DNA from: JBBDMU01 sp040878115
GTDB lineage: Bacteria; Bacteroidota; Rhodothermia; Balneolales; Natronogracilivirgulaceae
Reading direction: 5' to 3'
NCBI GenBank assembly: GCA_040878115.1
Contig: JBBDMV010000118.1
Coordinates: 1 to 64,000 of the forward strand
Length of the DNA stretch: 64,000 nt
Part shown: positions 24,609 to 34,276 of the stretch, piece by piece
How positions within the stretch are numbered: the stretch's first letter is position 1
How the letters are laid out: every line of letters begins with the position of its first letter
The notes under the pieces: model-generated
What the model saw: only the letters and a program-made list of their open reading frames with translations
Databases searched by the model: none
Told to the model about the DNA's origin: nothing
Program-made: the position numbers and the translations under genes

Positions 24609-27122
24609 GTGAATATTTTTAAAAAAACAAGCCTGCTGGCTTTCCCATTTCTGATTTTGGTCTTGGCCAGTATACCAAGCCACGCTCAATTCAAAGATAC
24701 CCTTAATACTGAAGAACCTTCATTTCGCATTAATAATCCCATGGATGTTATCCCAGGGCAATATGTGATACGTAGCCTAAAAGTACAGGGTTCCGAGGCC
24801 AGGACCGAAAACTTTATTTCTTCTACCTCAGGACTGGAAGAAGGCGGCAGCATTACTATACCCGGTGAAGAAATTCCCCGGGCTATTAGTGCGTTGCACG
24901 AAACCGGCCTGTTCTCGGATGTCAAGGTAATCAGGACCGAAACTACTGGCAGTCAGGTTGATTTGATTATTGAGGTTACTGAACAGCCTCGCCTTGAAAG
25001 TTATGAAATTACGGGAGTCAAGCGTTCTCACCGAAGAGACATCGAGGAAAAAATCCGCCTTGCCACGGGCTTTGCCGTCACCGAATCATCGAAGGCCCAG
25101 GCGGTAAAAATTATAAAAAGATATTATGAGGATAATGGATACCGGGGTACTGAGGTTGATGTTCAAACTAGAGAAACCAATACCGCAAGAAATCGTGTTA
25201 GCCTTGAATTTGCAGTAGAACGTGGCGACAGGCTTCAGATTTCTGAAATTTTGTTTGAAGGCAACGAAAATTTTTCAAGTAAACAATTACGGAAATCTTT
25301 AGAAGAAATTAAAAGAAACACCTTTTTGAGATTCCTGACGCGCCAGACATACACTGATGAAGATTATGAAGAAGCTCAGAATAATCTTCTCACATTTTAT
25401 CGTAATAATGGTTTTCGTGATATTCGTATTGTAGAAGATTCGGTTTATACAACCAGTGATGGAGAAGCATTGGGTATATTCATGAAAGTTAGTGAAGGTT
25501 CCCAATATCACGTCCGCAATTTGGAATGGAACGGAAACACGGTCTACTCCAATGATAGGTTGACTGAAACATTAGGATTGGCAAAAGGTGATGTATTCAA
25601 TGAAGAACTATTCGAGCAAAACCTGATGGGCAATCGCGAAGAGTCTGATGTTAATGCTCTTTACCATAACATCGGCTATCTTTTTCTGCGTTTGGAACCT
25701 GAGGTTAAAGTAGTACAGGGTGATTCTCTGGATTTATCCATTAATATTGTTGAAGACGAAATAGCTGAAATCGAAGAAGTTTCATTCTCCGGAAACACCA
25801 AAACGCATGATGATGTAGTTCGCCGGACCATTCGAAATGTGCCGGGAGAAACCTATAGCCGTTCAAGTATTATGCGAACCATCAGGGAACTCTCAACGCT
25901 GGGTTATTTTAATCCAGAAGGAATCATACCTGATCTGGAGCCCGATTACGAGAATAAAACGGTGAGTGTAAATTACATGCTGGACGAATCACAAAGTACA
26001 GATAACTTCGAGTTCTCCGGAGGTTTTGGTGGTCGTCAGTTCGGATTGATTTTATCGGCAAAAGTAAACTTTAATAACTTCTCAGCCCAGAATATACTTA
26101 ATGGTGACGCCTGGAGCCCACTGCCCAGCGGTGACGGACAAAAGCTATCTCTCGGTGTACAGGTAACCGGCCGTGGCTATCAAAACTATAACTTCTCCTT
26201 TCAGGAACCCTGGTTCATGGGACGACCGAACAACTTATTCGGTGTGAATATGTCATATAGCATTTTCAGAGGCGGATACAATCAATTTGGTGGTGCCCAA
26301 ACCCAAAGTTCAGCAGCAAGTCAGGAAATGCTATCAGCCGGTGTATCCTATGGAAGGAGACTTTCCTGGCCTGATGATTACTTCCAGCAAACAACAAGGC
26401 TACAGTATCAGTATTTTGATGTTCAGGGTTTTGAGCAATATTTGGGGGGGCAAGCAAGCCTTATCTCTATAAAAGAAACACTGGAGCGTAATTCATTGGA
26501 TAATCCCATTTCACCAAACACAGGATCCAAATTCAGCATATCGGCCGAAATCGCACCACCGATACCTGGTCTATCACAGTTTCATAAAACAGAGATGAAA
26601 TTTCAGCAGCACAATCCATTGGCTGGTAAATTAGTATCTTCATTTGGTTTCGAAGGTGGTTACATGGGGCATTTTGGCAGTAAAAACAGAAGTCAGTTTC
26701 AGCGATACTATCTGGGTGGAACACAGTTGCAGCAGCGACAGTCATTTACGCAAGATAATATTGATATGCGCGGCTTTCCTGGTGGTCCTGGCGGCTCAAT
26801 CACACCTGTCCAGGATGGCAGGGAAGTCGGTGGAACTCTTTATAATAAATATTTTGCTGAGATAAGGTACCCTGTTATATCAAGCGAACAAGTGCAGCTT
26901 ATACCCTACGTATTTGCTGAAGCCGGTAATGCTTATGATGATTTTGCCCAATATGATCCTTTTAATGTGAAGCGAACCGCCGGTATCGGGACACGTATAT
27001 TCATGCCTATACTTGGATTGATTGACCTTAGTTACGGTTATAGATTCGACGGACTCCCAGGTAATAATGAGGTAAATGCTGGGGAATGGCAGTTCCTGTT
27101 TAATATCGGAGCGCCGTTTTGA
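24609..27122 (+). CDS. bamA: Outer-membrane protein assembly factor BamA
   Basis: An Omp85-family protein that inserts beta-barrel proteins in the outer membrane. The frame is open from a TTG at 24543 (859 residues). The GTG at 24609 (837 residues) is preferred because it starts just before a signal peptide (F-K-K-T-S-L-L-A-F-P-F ending S-H-A) and has AAAGGTAG upstream, but the longer form also has an AAGGA. POTRA domains fill about residues 60-440. The C-terminal barrel contains the Omp85 motif region with Q-R-Y-Y-L-G-G-T-Q-L and R-G-F-P-G-G, and ends in a Phe as expected. The first of three skp-like genes overlaps its stop codon. Confidence 0.94.
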   Translation: MNIFKKTSLLAFPFLILVLASIPSHAQFKDTLNTEEPSFRINNPMDVIPGQYVIRSLKVQGSEARTENFISSTSGLEEGGSITIPGEEIPRAISALHETGLFSDVKVIRTETTGSQVDLIIEVTEQPRLESYEITGVKRSHRRDIEEKIRLATGFAVTESSKAQAVKIIKRYYEDNGYRGTEVDVQTRETNTARNRVSLEFAVERGDRLQISEILFEGNENFSSKQLRKSLEEIKRNTFLRFLTRQTYTDEDYEEAQNNLLTFYRNNGFRDIRIVEDSVYTTSDGEALGIFMKVSEGSQYHVRNLEWNGNTVYSNDRLTETLGLAKGDVFNEELFEQNLMGNREESDVNALYHNIGYLFLRLEPEVKVVQGDSLDLSINIVEDEIAEIEEVSFSGNTKTHDDVVRRTIRNVPGETYSRSSIMRTIRELSTLGYFNPEGIIPDLEPDYENKTVSVNYMLDESQSTDNFEFSGGFGGRQFGLILSAKVNFNNFSAQNILNGDAWSPLPSGDGQKLSLGVQVTGRGYQNYNFSFQEPWFMGRPNNLFGVNMSYSIFRGGYNQFGGAQTQSSAASQEMLSAGVSYGRRLSWPDDYFQQTTRLQYQYFDVQGFEQYLGGQASLISIKETLERNSLDNPISPNTGSKFSISAEIAPPIPGLSQFHKTEMKFQQHNPLAGKLVSSFGFEGGYMGHFGSKNRSQFQRYYLGGTQLQQRQSFTQDNIDMRGFPGGPGGSITPVQDGREVGGTLYNKYFAEIRYPVISSEQVQLIPYVFAEAGNAYDDFAQYDPFNVKRTAGIGTRIFMPILGLIDLSYGYRFDGLPGNNEVNAGEWQFLFNIGAPF

Positions 27123-27670
27123 TAAGAGTTTGTTTACTTAAAATATCATTCTGTCTGCTTTTGATATTGGCAGTTGCAGGAAACTCCCATGCACAAAATC
27201 AAAAGATCGGTTATGTTGACACTGATTATATTCTCTCTAATATACCAGAATATGAAGGAATCGAACAAAGGCTCTCGGGAATAAGCCAGGAATGGAAAGA
27301 TGAAATTGATGAAATGCAAGCTGACATAGATGCATTGAAACAAGATTATGAAGCCAGAGAAATACTTTATACGAATGAAGTTCGTAAACAAAAGGAAGAG
27401 GAAATAAAGCAAAAGAGTCAGCAAAGAGAACAATTTATCGATTCCCATTTTGGACCGGATGGTGAATATTTTTCCCGGCAACAGGAATTACTAGAACCCC
27501 TTCAGCAAAGAATATTGGAAGCGACAAATAATATAGCCGATAGGGATGGTCTTGATTTTATTTTTGACCGTTCTGGTGATTACATGCTATTGTTTGCTCG
27601 CCAAAGTTGGAACTTGAGTAATGAGGTTCTGCTTGAACTGGGTATCCAGATCGATGAAGTGGATAATTGA
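27119..27670 (+). CDS. OmpH/Skp family periplasmic chaperone (copy 1)
   Basis: A 183-residue exported Skp-like protein. It starts with a TTG overlapping the bamA stop (TTGA), with GGAG 7 bp upstream. A signal peptide ends near H-A-Q. The body begins K-I-G-Y-V-D-T-D-Y-I-L-S-N-I-P-E, typical of OmpH, then runs as a long Glu/Lys-rich coiled coil and returns to a beta strand region with D-G-L-D-F-I-F-D-R-S-G. Skp trimers hold unfolded outer-membrane proteins on their way to BamA, which fits the overlap with bamA. Confidence 0.92.
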   Translation: MIRVCLLKISFCLLLILAVAGNSHAQNQKIGYVDTDYILSNIPEYEGIEQRLSGISQEWKDEIDEMQADIDALKQDYEAREILYTNEVRKQKEEEIKQKSQQREQFIDSHFGPDGEYFSRQQELLEPLQQRILEATNNIADRDGLDFIFDRSGDYMLLFARQSWNLSNEVLLELGIQIDEVDN

Positions 27671-27724
27671 TCGAAAAAATTGTTATCATAACTCGATTAT
27701 AATTTCATAAAACAAAAAGAAAAA

Positions 27725-28252
27725 ATGATCAAACATTTTAGTATAGCTATAACAGCAATCCTTTTATTTACGGCCGCCGCTGTTAGTCAGCCCAAAATTG
27801 GATACTTAAATCCACAGGATGTTTTGGATGAATTACCTGAGAAAGCCGAGGTAGAGCAAGAGTTGAATCAATTTCTGGATGAAAAAGAGGCTGAATTTGA
27901 AGAAGAAGCTATAGGGTTTCAAAGCGAAATGGCAGAGTTTCAACAGCAACAAGGGAACCTCAGTGAGGCCGAAGCCCGTAGAGAGCAGGAACGCCTTGAA
28001 GTAAAGAATCAAGAACTAGAGCAGTTTCAGCAACAGATACAGCAAGAGTTGCGACAACGTCAGGCAAATCTTTTAGAACCTCTATTAACTGAAATCAATG
28101 TTGCTATTGAGACTGTAGCAGAAGATATGGAACTTGATTACGTTCTAAATGAAGCTACTGGTGAAGGGGAAAGGATATTAATTTTTATATCTCCTGAGGG
28201 CGAAAATAATCTTGATATAACTGAACAGGTTTTAAACTTAATGTTAAACTGA
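27725..28252 (+). CDS. OmpH/Skp family periplasmic chaperone (copy 2)
   Basis: A 175-residue paralogue of the preceding gene. It has a signal peptide ending near V-S-Q, then K-I-G-Y-L-N-P-Q-D-V-L-D-E-L-P-E. The coiled coil is rich in Gln and Glu (for example E-F-Q-Q-Q-Q-G-N-L-S), followed by M-E-L-D-Y-V-L-N-E. It has no fewer than two neighbours of the same family, and its helical part is slightly shorter than copy 1. Role as a periplasmic holdase is inferred from the family. Confidence 0.92.
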   Translation: MIKHFSIAITAILLFTAAAVSQPKIGYLNPQDVLDELPEKAEVEQELNQFLDEKEAEFEEEAIGFQSEMAEFQQQQGNLSEAEARREQERLEVKNQELEQFQQQIQQELRQRQANLLEPLLTEINVAIETVAEDMELDYVLNEATGEGERILIFISPEGENNLDITEQVLNLMLN

Positions 28253-28258
28253 TAAAAA

Positions 28259-28807
28259 ATGACTATGACAAAAAAAATATTATTCCTCGTAAGTTGCTTG
28301 GCTTTTACTGGTTTATTATCCATCGAGGCAAAAGCTCAGAACGAGATGAACATTGGGTATGTAGATCCCCAATCTATTATGATGAGCCTGCCAGAAATGG
28401 CTGCAATCGAACGCCGGCTTCAGAACTTTGTTGAAAGCAAGAGAGAAGAGTATACAGAAAAGGAAGCGAATTTCAGGAGAGAAGTTGAAGAGTATCAGCA
28501 AAAGTTGGCTGTGATCTCCGAGCAAGCTCAGCAAGCGGAGGAAGAGCGCCTTGCCCAGCAGAACCTGGAGTTGCAGGAATTTCAACAAAACTTCCAGGTG
28601 GAAATACAAGAACGCCAGGCGGAATTGGTTGGGCCTTTACTTGATAAAATTCAGAATGCTATTGACGAAGTTGCTTCTTCAAGAAACCTCACTTTTGTGC
28701 TTAACTCTGTGACCAATAATGGTGATTTTATTATCCTGTACGCTTCAGAAGAAGCTCAGCAGAACAACGATATCACTGAAGAAGTCAAGGAATTACTCGA
28801 TATCTAA
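28259..28807 (+). CDS. OmpH/Skp family periplasmic chaperone (copy 3)
   Basis: A 182-residue third Skp-like protein, starting 6 bp after copy 2; a second in-frame ATG two codons on (28265) is equally possible. It has a signal peptide ending K-A-Q, then N-I-G-Y-V-D-P-Q-S-I-M-M-S-L-P-E. A Gln/Glu-rich coiled coil follows, then L-T-F-V-L-N-S. It resembles copy 2 more than copy 1 in the A-E-L/A-N-L...P-L-L region, suggesting that copies 2 and 3 arose by the later duplication. Confidence 0.92.
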   Translation: MTMTKKILFLVSCLAFTGLLSIEAKAQNEMNIGYVDPQSIMMSLPEMAAIERRLQNFVESKREEYTEKEANFRREVEEYQQKLAVISEQAQQAEEERLAQQNLELQEFQQNFQVEIQERQAELVGPLLDKIQNAIDEVASSRNLTFVLNSVTNNGDFIILYASEEAQQNNDITEEVKELLDI

Positions 28808-28823
28808 TTTATCTGGTTGTTTA

Positions 28824-28864
28824 ATCACAAAGTTGGCAAAGGAATAATTCGCCAACTTTGTGAT
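28824..28864. terminator. Hairpin between convergent genes
   Basis: A perfect 14-bp stem (ATCACAAAGTTGGC and its complement) with a 13-nt loop lies between the convergent skp copy 3 and VWA genes. There is no clear T-run on either side, so termination is inferred from position and stem strength. Confidence 0.6.
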
Positions 28865-28887
28865 ATTCGGTACATTTGTAGACAATA

Positions 28888-29997
28888 TTAACCTACGTAT
28901 TTTTTTCTGTTACGGATATAATCCTCAAATATATATCCACCAAGGGAATTTAGGGAGGCAAAGTAAGCTCTACCATTATTTGCCTGGGTTAATTCCCTGA
29001 CAAAGTTTTGCAGATAGGGATCTTGGGCTATCATAAATGTAGTTATGGTGATTTTGTCACGGCGGCATTTTACCCCAGCATCCAGTACCCGGTTTACGAT
29101 TTTTCTGTCGAGACCAAAGCTGTTCTTATATAACTTGCTATTCTCAAACATCGCCGATGGTTTTCCATCGGTTATCATAAAGATTTGTTTATTGGCATAC
29201 TTTCTACGTTGCAGCTTATGTCTTGCAAGCTCGAGGCCAGCCTGAGTGTTAGTGTGATAAGGACCAACTTTTAAATAAGGTAAATCCTTTATATCAACTG
29301 TCCAGGCGTCGTTCCCAAAAGCGATTACATCTAAAGAATCTTTAGCATATTGGCTCAATATCAATTCCGATAAAGCCATGGCTACCTTTTTTGCGGGTGT
29401 AATTCTGTCCTCTCCGTACAGGATCATTGAATGACTTAAATCAATCATCAACACTGTGGCATTGGATGTATAATGTTCATTTTCGTGTACTCGAATGTCA
29501 TCTTCTTCAAGGCTAAACCGTTCGAGGTTGCTATGCTTGAGAGTATTAGTGATGGTGCCAACACCGTCGATATTTTGAATTTCATCACCATGTTGCCAGG
29601 GGCGGGTTTCGGGGTCGCGATCCTGGGCCTTGCCTATATAATTGGTTTTATGTTTGCCCTCGGTGCCTTGCTTCATATTACGAAATATCTCTTCCAGTGA
29701 CTTCTTCCTAAGGCCACGCTCGGTTTTTGCAGTAATCAGTATCTGGTCTTTAACTTCATCAAACTTGATAAAGTTTCGATCTTCAAGATCTTTTATAAAA
29801 TCACCTATGCTATAACCTTCCATATCATCGGTGATTTTATATTCCTTATCCAGTTCTGTGAGCCATTTTAAAGCCTGGGAGGGGTCCCCGCTGCTTATGA
29901 GCAAGAGTTGCTGGAAAAGGTCGAAAAGCTTGTCAAAACCCTCTATACTATCCTGTCGCCTGAGGCGGTCATTCCATTCCTGATATCGAAAATGCAT
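28888..29997 (-). CDS. VWA-domain protein
   Basis: A 369-residue protein with a C-terminal von Willebrand factor A domain (about residues 180-350). The metal-ion-dependent adhesion site is D-L-S-H-S, with the later T-N-T-Q-A-G and I-T-D-G-K-P-S motifs. The N-terminal half is charged and helical with no signal peptide, so it is likely cytoplasmic. Such proteins usually partner a MoxR/CoxE-type AAA ATPase in metal insertion or complex assembly. The MoxR gene at 44384 is a possible but unlinked partner. The substrate is unknown. Confidence 0.85.
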   Translation of the reverse strand: MHFRYQEWNDRLRRQDSIEGFDKLFDLFQQLLLISSGDPSQALKWLTELDKEYKITDDMEGYSIGDFIKDLEDRNFIKFDEVKDQILITAKTERGLRKKSLEEIFRNMKQGTEGKHKTNYIGKAQDRDPETRPWQHGDEIQNIDGVGTITNTLKHSNLERFSLEEDDIRVHENEHYTSNATVLMIDLSHSMILYGEDRITPAKKVAMALSELILSQYAKDSLDVIAFGNDAWTVDIKDLPYLKVGPYHTNTQAGLELARHKLQRRKYANKQIFMITDGKPSAMFENSKLYKNSFGLDRKIVNRVLDAGVKCRRDKITITTFMIAQDPYLQNFVRELTQANNGRAYFASLNSLGGYIFEDYIRNRKKYVG

Positions 29998-30135
29998 ATT
30001 ATAAACTATAATTTTTTGGTTTATAACGTTGAGTAAAATAAAATCATTTCGCCGAAAGCAAAAGGGTAATATAAGCTAATCATACTGTTATCAAATTTAT
30101 TTGGCATCCATTATCTCGGGTGCGTACCTTTCCGG

Positions 30136-30738
30136 ATGCTTGCTGAAGATAATTACCTATACGAGAAAAAGCTCTGGGCCCAAAACTACCGGTATGTCAT
30201 GGGATTGGATGAGGTCGGGAGGGGTTGCCTTGCCGGACCGGTGGTAGCAGCCGGTGTTATTCTGAAACCCAATAGTATTATTGAAAATATTACCGACAGC
30301 AAAGTACTGAACAAATCCGAACGCGATGAACTATCAAAAATAATCAAAAAAGAAGCCTTGTGCTGGTCTATCCAAAGCTGCAGCGTTCGTGAAATTGAAG
30401 AGCAGAATATTTATTGGGCATCATTTTCTGCCATGCGTAAGTGTACTTTGGAAGCCAAAAATCAGCCGGATTATTTACTCGTTGACGGCAATCGTTATCT
30501 CGATGAGATTCTTCCTGTAACTTGCATTGTAAAGGGTGACCTCTATTCTGCTAGCATAGGGGCAGCGTCTATACTGGCCAAGGTATATAGAGATAAGCTG
30601 ATGCGGAAGCTTCACAAGAAATTTCCAATGTACGGATGGGAAACGAATGTCGGGTATCCCACACAAAAGCATTACGAGGGATTAAGCCAGCACGGCCCTA
30701 CTCGCCATCACAGAAAAACATTCAGGCTTGTGCCTTAA
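30136..30738 (+). CDS. rnhB: Ribonuclease HII
   Basis: A 200-residue nuclease that removes ribonucleotides from DNA and RNA primers. The active-site motif G-L-D-E-V-G-R-G is near residue 22, with the further acidic residue in D-S-K-V-L and the D in L-L-V-D-G-N. The C-terminal segment G-Y-P-T-Q-K-H-Y-E-G-L-S-Q-H-G-P-T-R-H-H-R is characteristic. Length is standard. It is divergent from the VWA gene and stands as a single gene before the receptor gene. Confidence 0.96.
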   Translation: MLAEDNYLYEKKLWAQNYRYVMGLDEVGRGCLAGPVVAAGVILKPNSIIENITDSKVLNKSERDELSKIIKKEALCWSIQSCSVREIEEQNIYWASFSAMRKCTLEAKNQPDYLLVDGNRYLDEILPVTCIVKGDLYSASIGAASILAKVYRDKLMRKLHKKFPMYGWETNVGYPTQKHYEGLSQHGPTRHHRKTFRLVP

Positions 30739-30838
30739 AAACGTTACAAGCGTAAAAAGATATTATTGGTTGATCATTTTGTCTTGCTGCTACGTCTAAA
30801 TAGCAGACCATGAAACCGATACTTCACGTTTATTTTCC

Positions 30839-33631
30839 ATGAGATTTGTTACTACCCTTTTTTTATTCATAATAGTTCCCTTTATAGTCCTGGCACAGGA
30901 GGTTTCCGTCTCGGGTACCGTGACCGAAGAACAGAATGATGAGGTTTTAATTGGGGCCAATGTTGCAATTTATACTGAATCAGATACAAGCTTGGTTGGT
31001 GGAGCATCTACAGATTCCGATGGTATTTTCTTATTAACAAATATTACCCCAGAGGACTACATACTCACCGTTACCTATCTGGGTTATAATTCGATCAGCC
31101 GGAGTATTACCATAGGGGAGGGCAATATAACTGATCTCGGGATTTCAATGGAACCTGGTAATCAGGTCCTGGCTGATATTACGGTTACTGCTCAATTGCC
31201 ACCAGTTGAAGTAAGAGGAGATACCACGCAATTCAATTCCGGTGCCTTCAGGCTCAATGAGGATGCATCAGCCGAAGACCTTATTCTTAGGATGCCTGGT
31301 TTCATTATAGAAGATGGTGAGGTACGGGCCCAGGGCGAAGAGGTTCAGCGGGTTTTGGTGGACGGGGAGGAATTCTTTGGCGATGATGCCCGTATAGCCT
31401 TGAGAAATCTACCCGCTGAAATCATTGATAAAATAGAAGTATATGACCGGCAAAGTGACCAGGCCAGTTTTACGGGATTCGATGATGACGACGCGGAAAA
31501 AACCGTTAATATTGTTACCAAACCGGGGATGAATACGGGACGATTTGGCCGTGGAGAAGCCGGCTTGGGTACCGATACCCGGTATATGAGTGGAGGCAAT
31601 ATGAACTATTTCCGGGGAAACCGCCGCGTATCCCTGATCGGCTTGTCTAATAATATCAATCAGTTGAACTTTTCCACTGAAGATATGCAGGATGTGAGTG
31701 GAGGGCGGGGAGGGCGTGGCAGAGGAAGGGGAAGAGGGGGCGGAGGATACAATACAGGTGGCCAAAATGGAATAAATATTGTGCATTCACTGGGCTTGAA
31801 CTATATAGACCAGTGGAATGATCAATGGGAGGCAAACGGCAGTTACTTTTTCAACGCAAGGTCCAATACCAATGAAGTAGAACGTGAACGACGGTACATC
31901 ATGGCCCAGCTTGAAGATCAGCGCTATAATGAGGAATCTTTTTCAGACAGTGACAATTATAATCATCGCATGAATATGCGGATGGAGTATGAAATTAATG
32001 ATAATAATTCGATGGTTTTTCGTACGGGACTTGGGGCAACAGAAAATGAAAGCCTGTCCTTACTCGACGCTCTTACCCTTTCTCCGGATAATACACTTAT
32101 TAATGAAGTCCTGAATGAATCTATAAATGAGAATCGAAGTTTCAATTTATCCCAGTCGGGGCTTTACCGGCACAGGCTAGCTAAAGAGGGGCGCACCTTC
32201 TCAGCCAACTTTCGGGGGAACCTGAACCGGAATTCCGGTGACCGGTATTTACTGGGCGAAACCATTTATTATGAGGGTACCGATCAGTCTGTAATAGATG
32301 ACAGGCTAACGGATATCTATTCAAACAGTTCCGGTGTATCGGTCGATTTCGCTTATACTGAGCCTTTGGGTGAAGACAGCCAGCTAATGTTCGATTATAA
32401 CCCATCGTGGGACCGGGACCGTTCAGATCGTGGAACCTGGCTATCTGATGATGAAACCGGTGAATACAACGATCTGGATACCTTATTGACCAATCGTTAC
32501 GAAAATGATCTGTACCAGCAGCGCGGCGGCGTAAGGTTTCGAAGTAACATCGGACGGACCAGAGCGAACATCAGTCTGGATTATCAACACACACTGTTAC
32601 AGGGAGAGCAGGATTTCCCTTTCGAGGCAGACACCCGGCAGACCTACAATAATTTAATGCCCCGAGCCGGATTGGGAATTGATATCACCGAAGGGAGCAG
32701 CCTCCACATCAACTATTCAACCAGAACGCGCACGCCTTCCGCTTCTCAGCTCCAAAACGTCATTGACAACAGTAACCGGCTTCGATTACGTGGTGGGAAT
32801 CCGGACCTTCGCCAGCAGTATAGCCATTCAATCAGGACACGATTCCGGATGACAGACCGTGAACGGGGCAGTTCAACATTCCTGAGCCTGAGTGCAACAC
32901 GTACCGACGATTATATCAGTCAACGCACCTACGTTGCCCAAAATGATTCTATTGTGCAGGAAGGGGTTATACTCAGGGCCGGCTCCCAACTCGTGGTCCC
33001 CGAAAATGTTGGAACGTCTTGGAACTATAGCGCCTATGCTTCCCGTGGACTCCCAATCAATGCACTAAAAAGTAATCTGAACCTGAATGCCGGAGCCAAC
33101 TATACCCATACTCCCGTTTATGTAAATGATGATCTTAGCCAGACTAAAAGGACCGGGGTTAATGCTGGACTTTCGTTCAGCAGCAACATAAGCCGGCAAA
33201 TAGATTTCCGTGTAAACTACTCAGGAAGCTATCAGTTCGTAGACCAGGAAAATCAGGCATCCTCAATAGCCATATCCGGAAATAATTATTACACGGGCAG
33301 AGCAGGGGCAAACTTTAATCTGGAAACGGGCTTTGGCCTTACTTTCAGCACTAATTATAATTTGAGGCACAATCATGGACTGGGCGATGACTTTAGCCCC
33401 ACTACCATGTATTGGAACCTATCGGCGGGATATAAGTTTCTGCCGAATAAGGCAGCGCAACTTAAAATAACGGCTATTGACCTTCTTAATAGGAACGATG
33501 ACATTAATCGAACCGTATCTGAAAACTACGTCGAAGATGTCCGGAGTGATGTGCTTTCGCGTTACTTCCTGATGACCCTTTCCTACAGGTTCCGCTCATT
33601 CCCTGAAGGGGAAAGAGAGATACCAAGATAA
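30839..33631 (+). CDS. TonB-dependent-receptor-like outer-membrane protein with carboxypeptidase-like N-terminal domain
   Basis: A 930-residue outer-membrane beta-barrel protein. A signal peptide (to about L-A-Q, residue 20) is followed by a CarboxypepD_reg-like domain (V-S-G-T-V-T-E-E-Q...Y-L-G-Y, about 22-105). A plug-like region follows with V-L-V-D-G-E-E-F-F-G-D-D near 175, and then a long barrel (about 240-930) ending in an alternating aromatic strand. The family imports or binds large substrates, but no substrate can be named and no SusD partner is next to it. A Gly/Arg-rich insert lies at about residues 288-303 (31700-31747). Confidence 0.88.
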   Translation: MRFVTTLFLFIIVPFIVLAQEVSVSGTVTEEQNDEVLIGANVAIYTESDTSLVGGASTDSDGIFLLTNITPEDYILTVTYLGYNSISRSITIGEGNITDLGISMEPGNQVLADITVTAQLPPVEVRGDTTQFNSGAFRLNEDASAEDLILRMPGFIIEDGEVRAQGEEVQRVLVDGEEFFGDDARIALRNLPAEIIDKIEVYDRQSDQASFTGFDDDDAEKTVNIVTKPGMNTGRFGRGEAGLGTDTRYMSGGNMNYFRGNRRVSLIGLSNNINQLNFSTEDMQDVSGGRGGRGRGRGRGGGGYNTGGQNGINIVHSLGLNYIDQWNDQWEANGSYFFNARSNTNEVERERRYIMAQLEDQRYNEESFSDSDNYNHRMNMRMEYEINDNNSMVFRTGLGATENESLSLLDALTLSPDNTLINEVLNESINENRSFNLSQSGLYRHRLAKEGRTFSANFRGNLNRNSGDRYLLGETIYYEGTDQSVIDDRLTDIYSNSSGVSVDFAYTEPLGEDSQLMFDYNPSWDRDRSDRGTWLSDDETGEYNDLDTLLTNRYENDLYQQRGGVRFRSNIGRTRANISLDYQHTLLQGEQDFPFEADTRQTYNNLMPRAGLGIDITEGSSLHINYSTRTRTPSASQLQNVIDNSNRLRLRGGNPDLRQQYSHSIRTRFRMTDRERGSSTFLSLSATRTDDYISQRTYVAQNDSIVQEGVILRAGSQLVVPENVGTSWNYSAYASRGLPINALKSNLNLNAGANYTHTPVYVNDDLSQTKRTGVNAGLSFSSNISRQIDFRVNYSGSYQFVDQENQASSIAISGNNYYTGRAGANFNLETGFGLTFSTNYNLRHNHGLGDDFSPTTMYWNLSAGYKFLPNKAAQLKITAIDLLNRNDDINRTVSENYVEDVRSDVLSRYFLMTLSYRFRSFPEGEREIPR

Positions 33632-33706
33632 ATTCCCCCATACCTGCCTCTGCCGCATAATTCCTTTATGACTTTGAACATAGGTGTCTTTAAAGCCATA
33701 AAGTTA

Positions 33707-34075
33707 TCACACAAAAAAGTAACCTACAGGAAGGAATGCTATGCTGACCAGAAATAACGACAATCTGAAGCGTGTGAGAAAGAATATGGGATGAAAGAAG
33801 AAGCCGTGGGTTAATGGCCGGTTACTGATCCATTCATAGTAGAAATGCCGGTGCATCGCCCCGAGCGACATAGTGACATGGCCATGGAGCACGGTCATCA
33901 TAAAGGGGGCTGCAAAAAATAATGAACCAAAAAAAGTTGCCAGCTTATGAAATTCCAGCAACTGGCAAAGCAGGTGATAAGGCCAGGCAAATAGAATGAG
34001 CATGGCAGGTGCAAGCGCCCAGTTAATAAATGATATACGCTTATAATTTCGTTCTGTAAGTTCCTTGTAAGCCAT
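33707..34075 (-). CDS. Small membrane protein of unknown function
   Basis: A 122-residue protein not recognised as a known family. It has about three hydrophobic segments: I-N-W-A-L-A-P-A-M-L-I-L-F-A-W near residue 18, F-F-G-S-L-F-F-A-A-P-F near 50, and the C-terminal L-F-L-V-S-I-A-F-L-P-V-G-Y. Between them is a His-rich stretch (V-L-H-G-H-V-T-M...M-H-R-H-F-Y-Y) that could bind metal or heme, though this is speculative. It is followed by a 201-bp gap and then the alanine dehydrogenase gene on the same strand. Confidence 0.6.
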   Translation of the reverse strand: MAYKELTERNYKRISFINWALAPAMLILFAWPYHLLCQLLEFHKLATFFGSLFFAAPFMMTVLHGHVTMSLGAMHRHFYYEWISNRPLTHGFFFHPIFFLTRFRLSLFLVSIAFLPVGYFFV

Positions 34076-34276
34076 ATTTTATTATTTTATCAATCAGGAC
34101 ATTTCTCTGGCAGCCTCAGGCTCGCCGTATTCGCTGTTTTGCTCAAAGGCCTATGCATCCGACAATAAAAAAGATGTTTGCGCTGAGCGATCTTTTATCA
34201 ACTTTTGATGAGAAAACAGAGTGGGCCGAGAATCTTTTTTTAAAAAATCTATTTAATATATACGCATCTGACAGTC

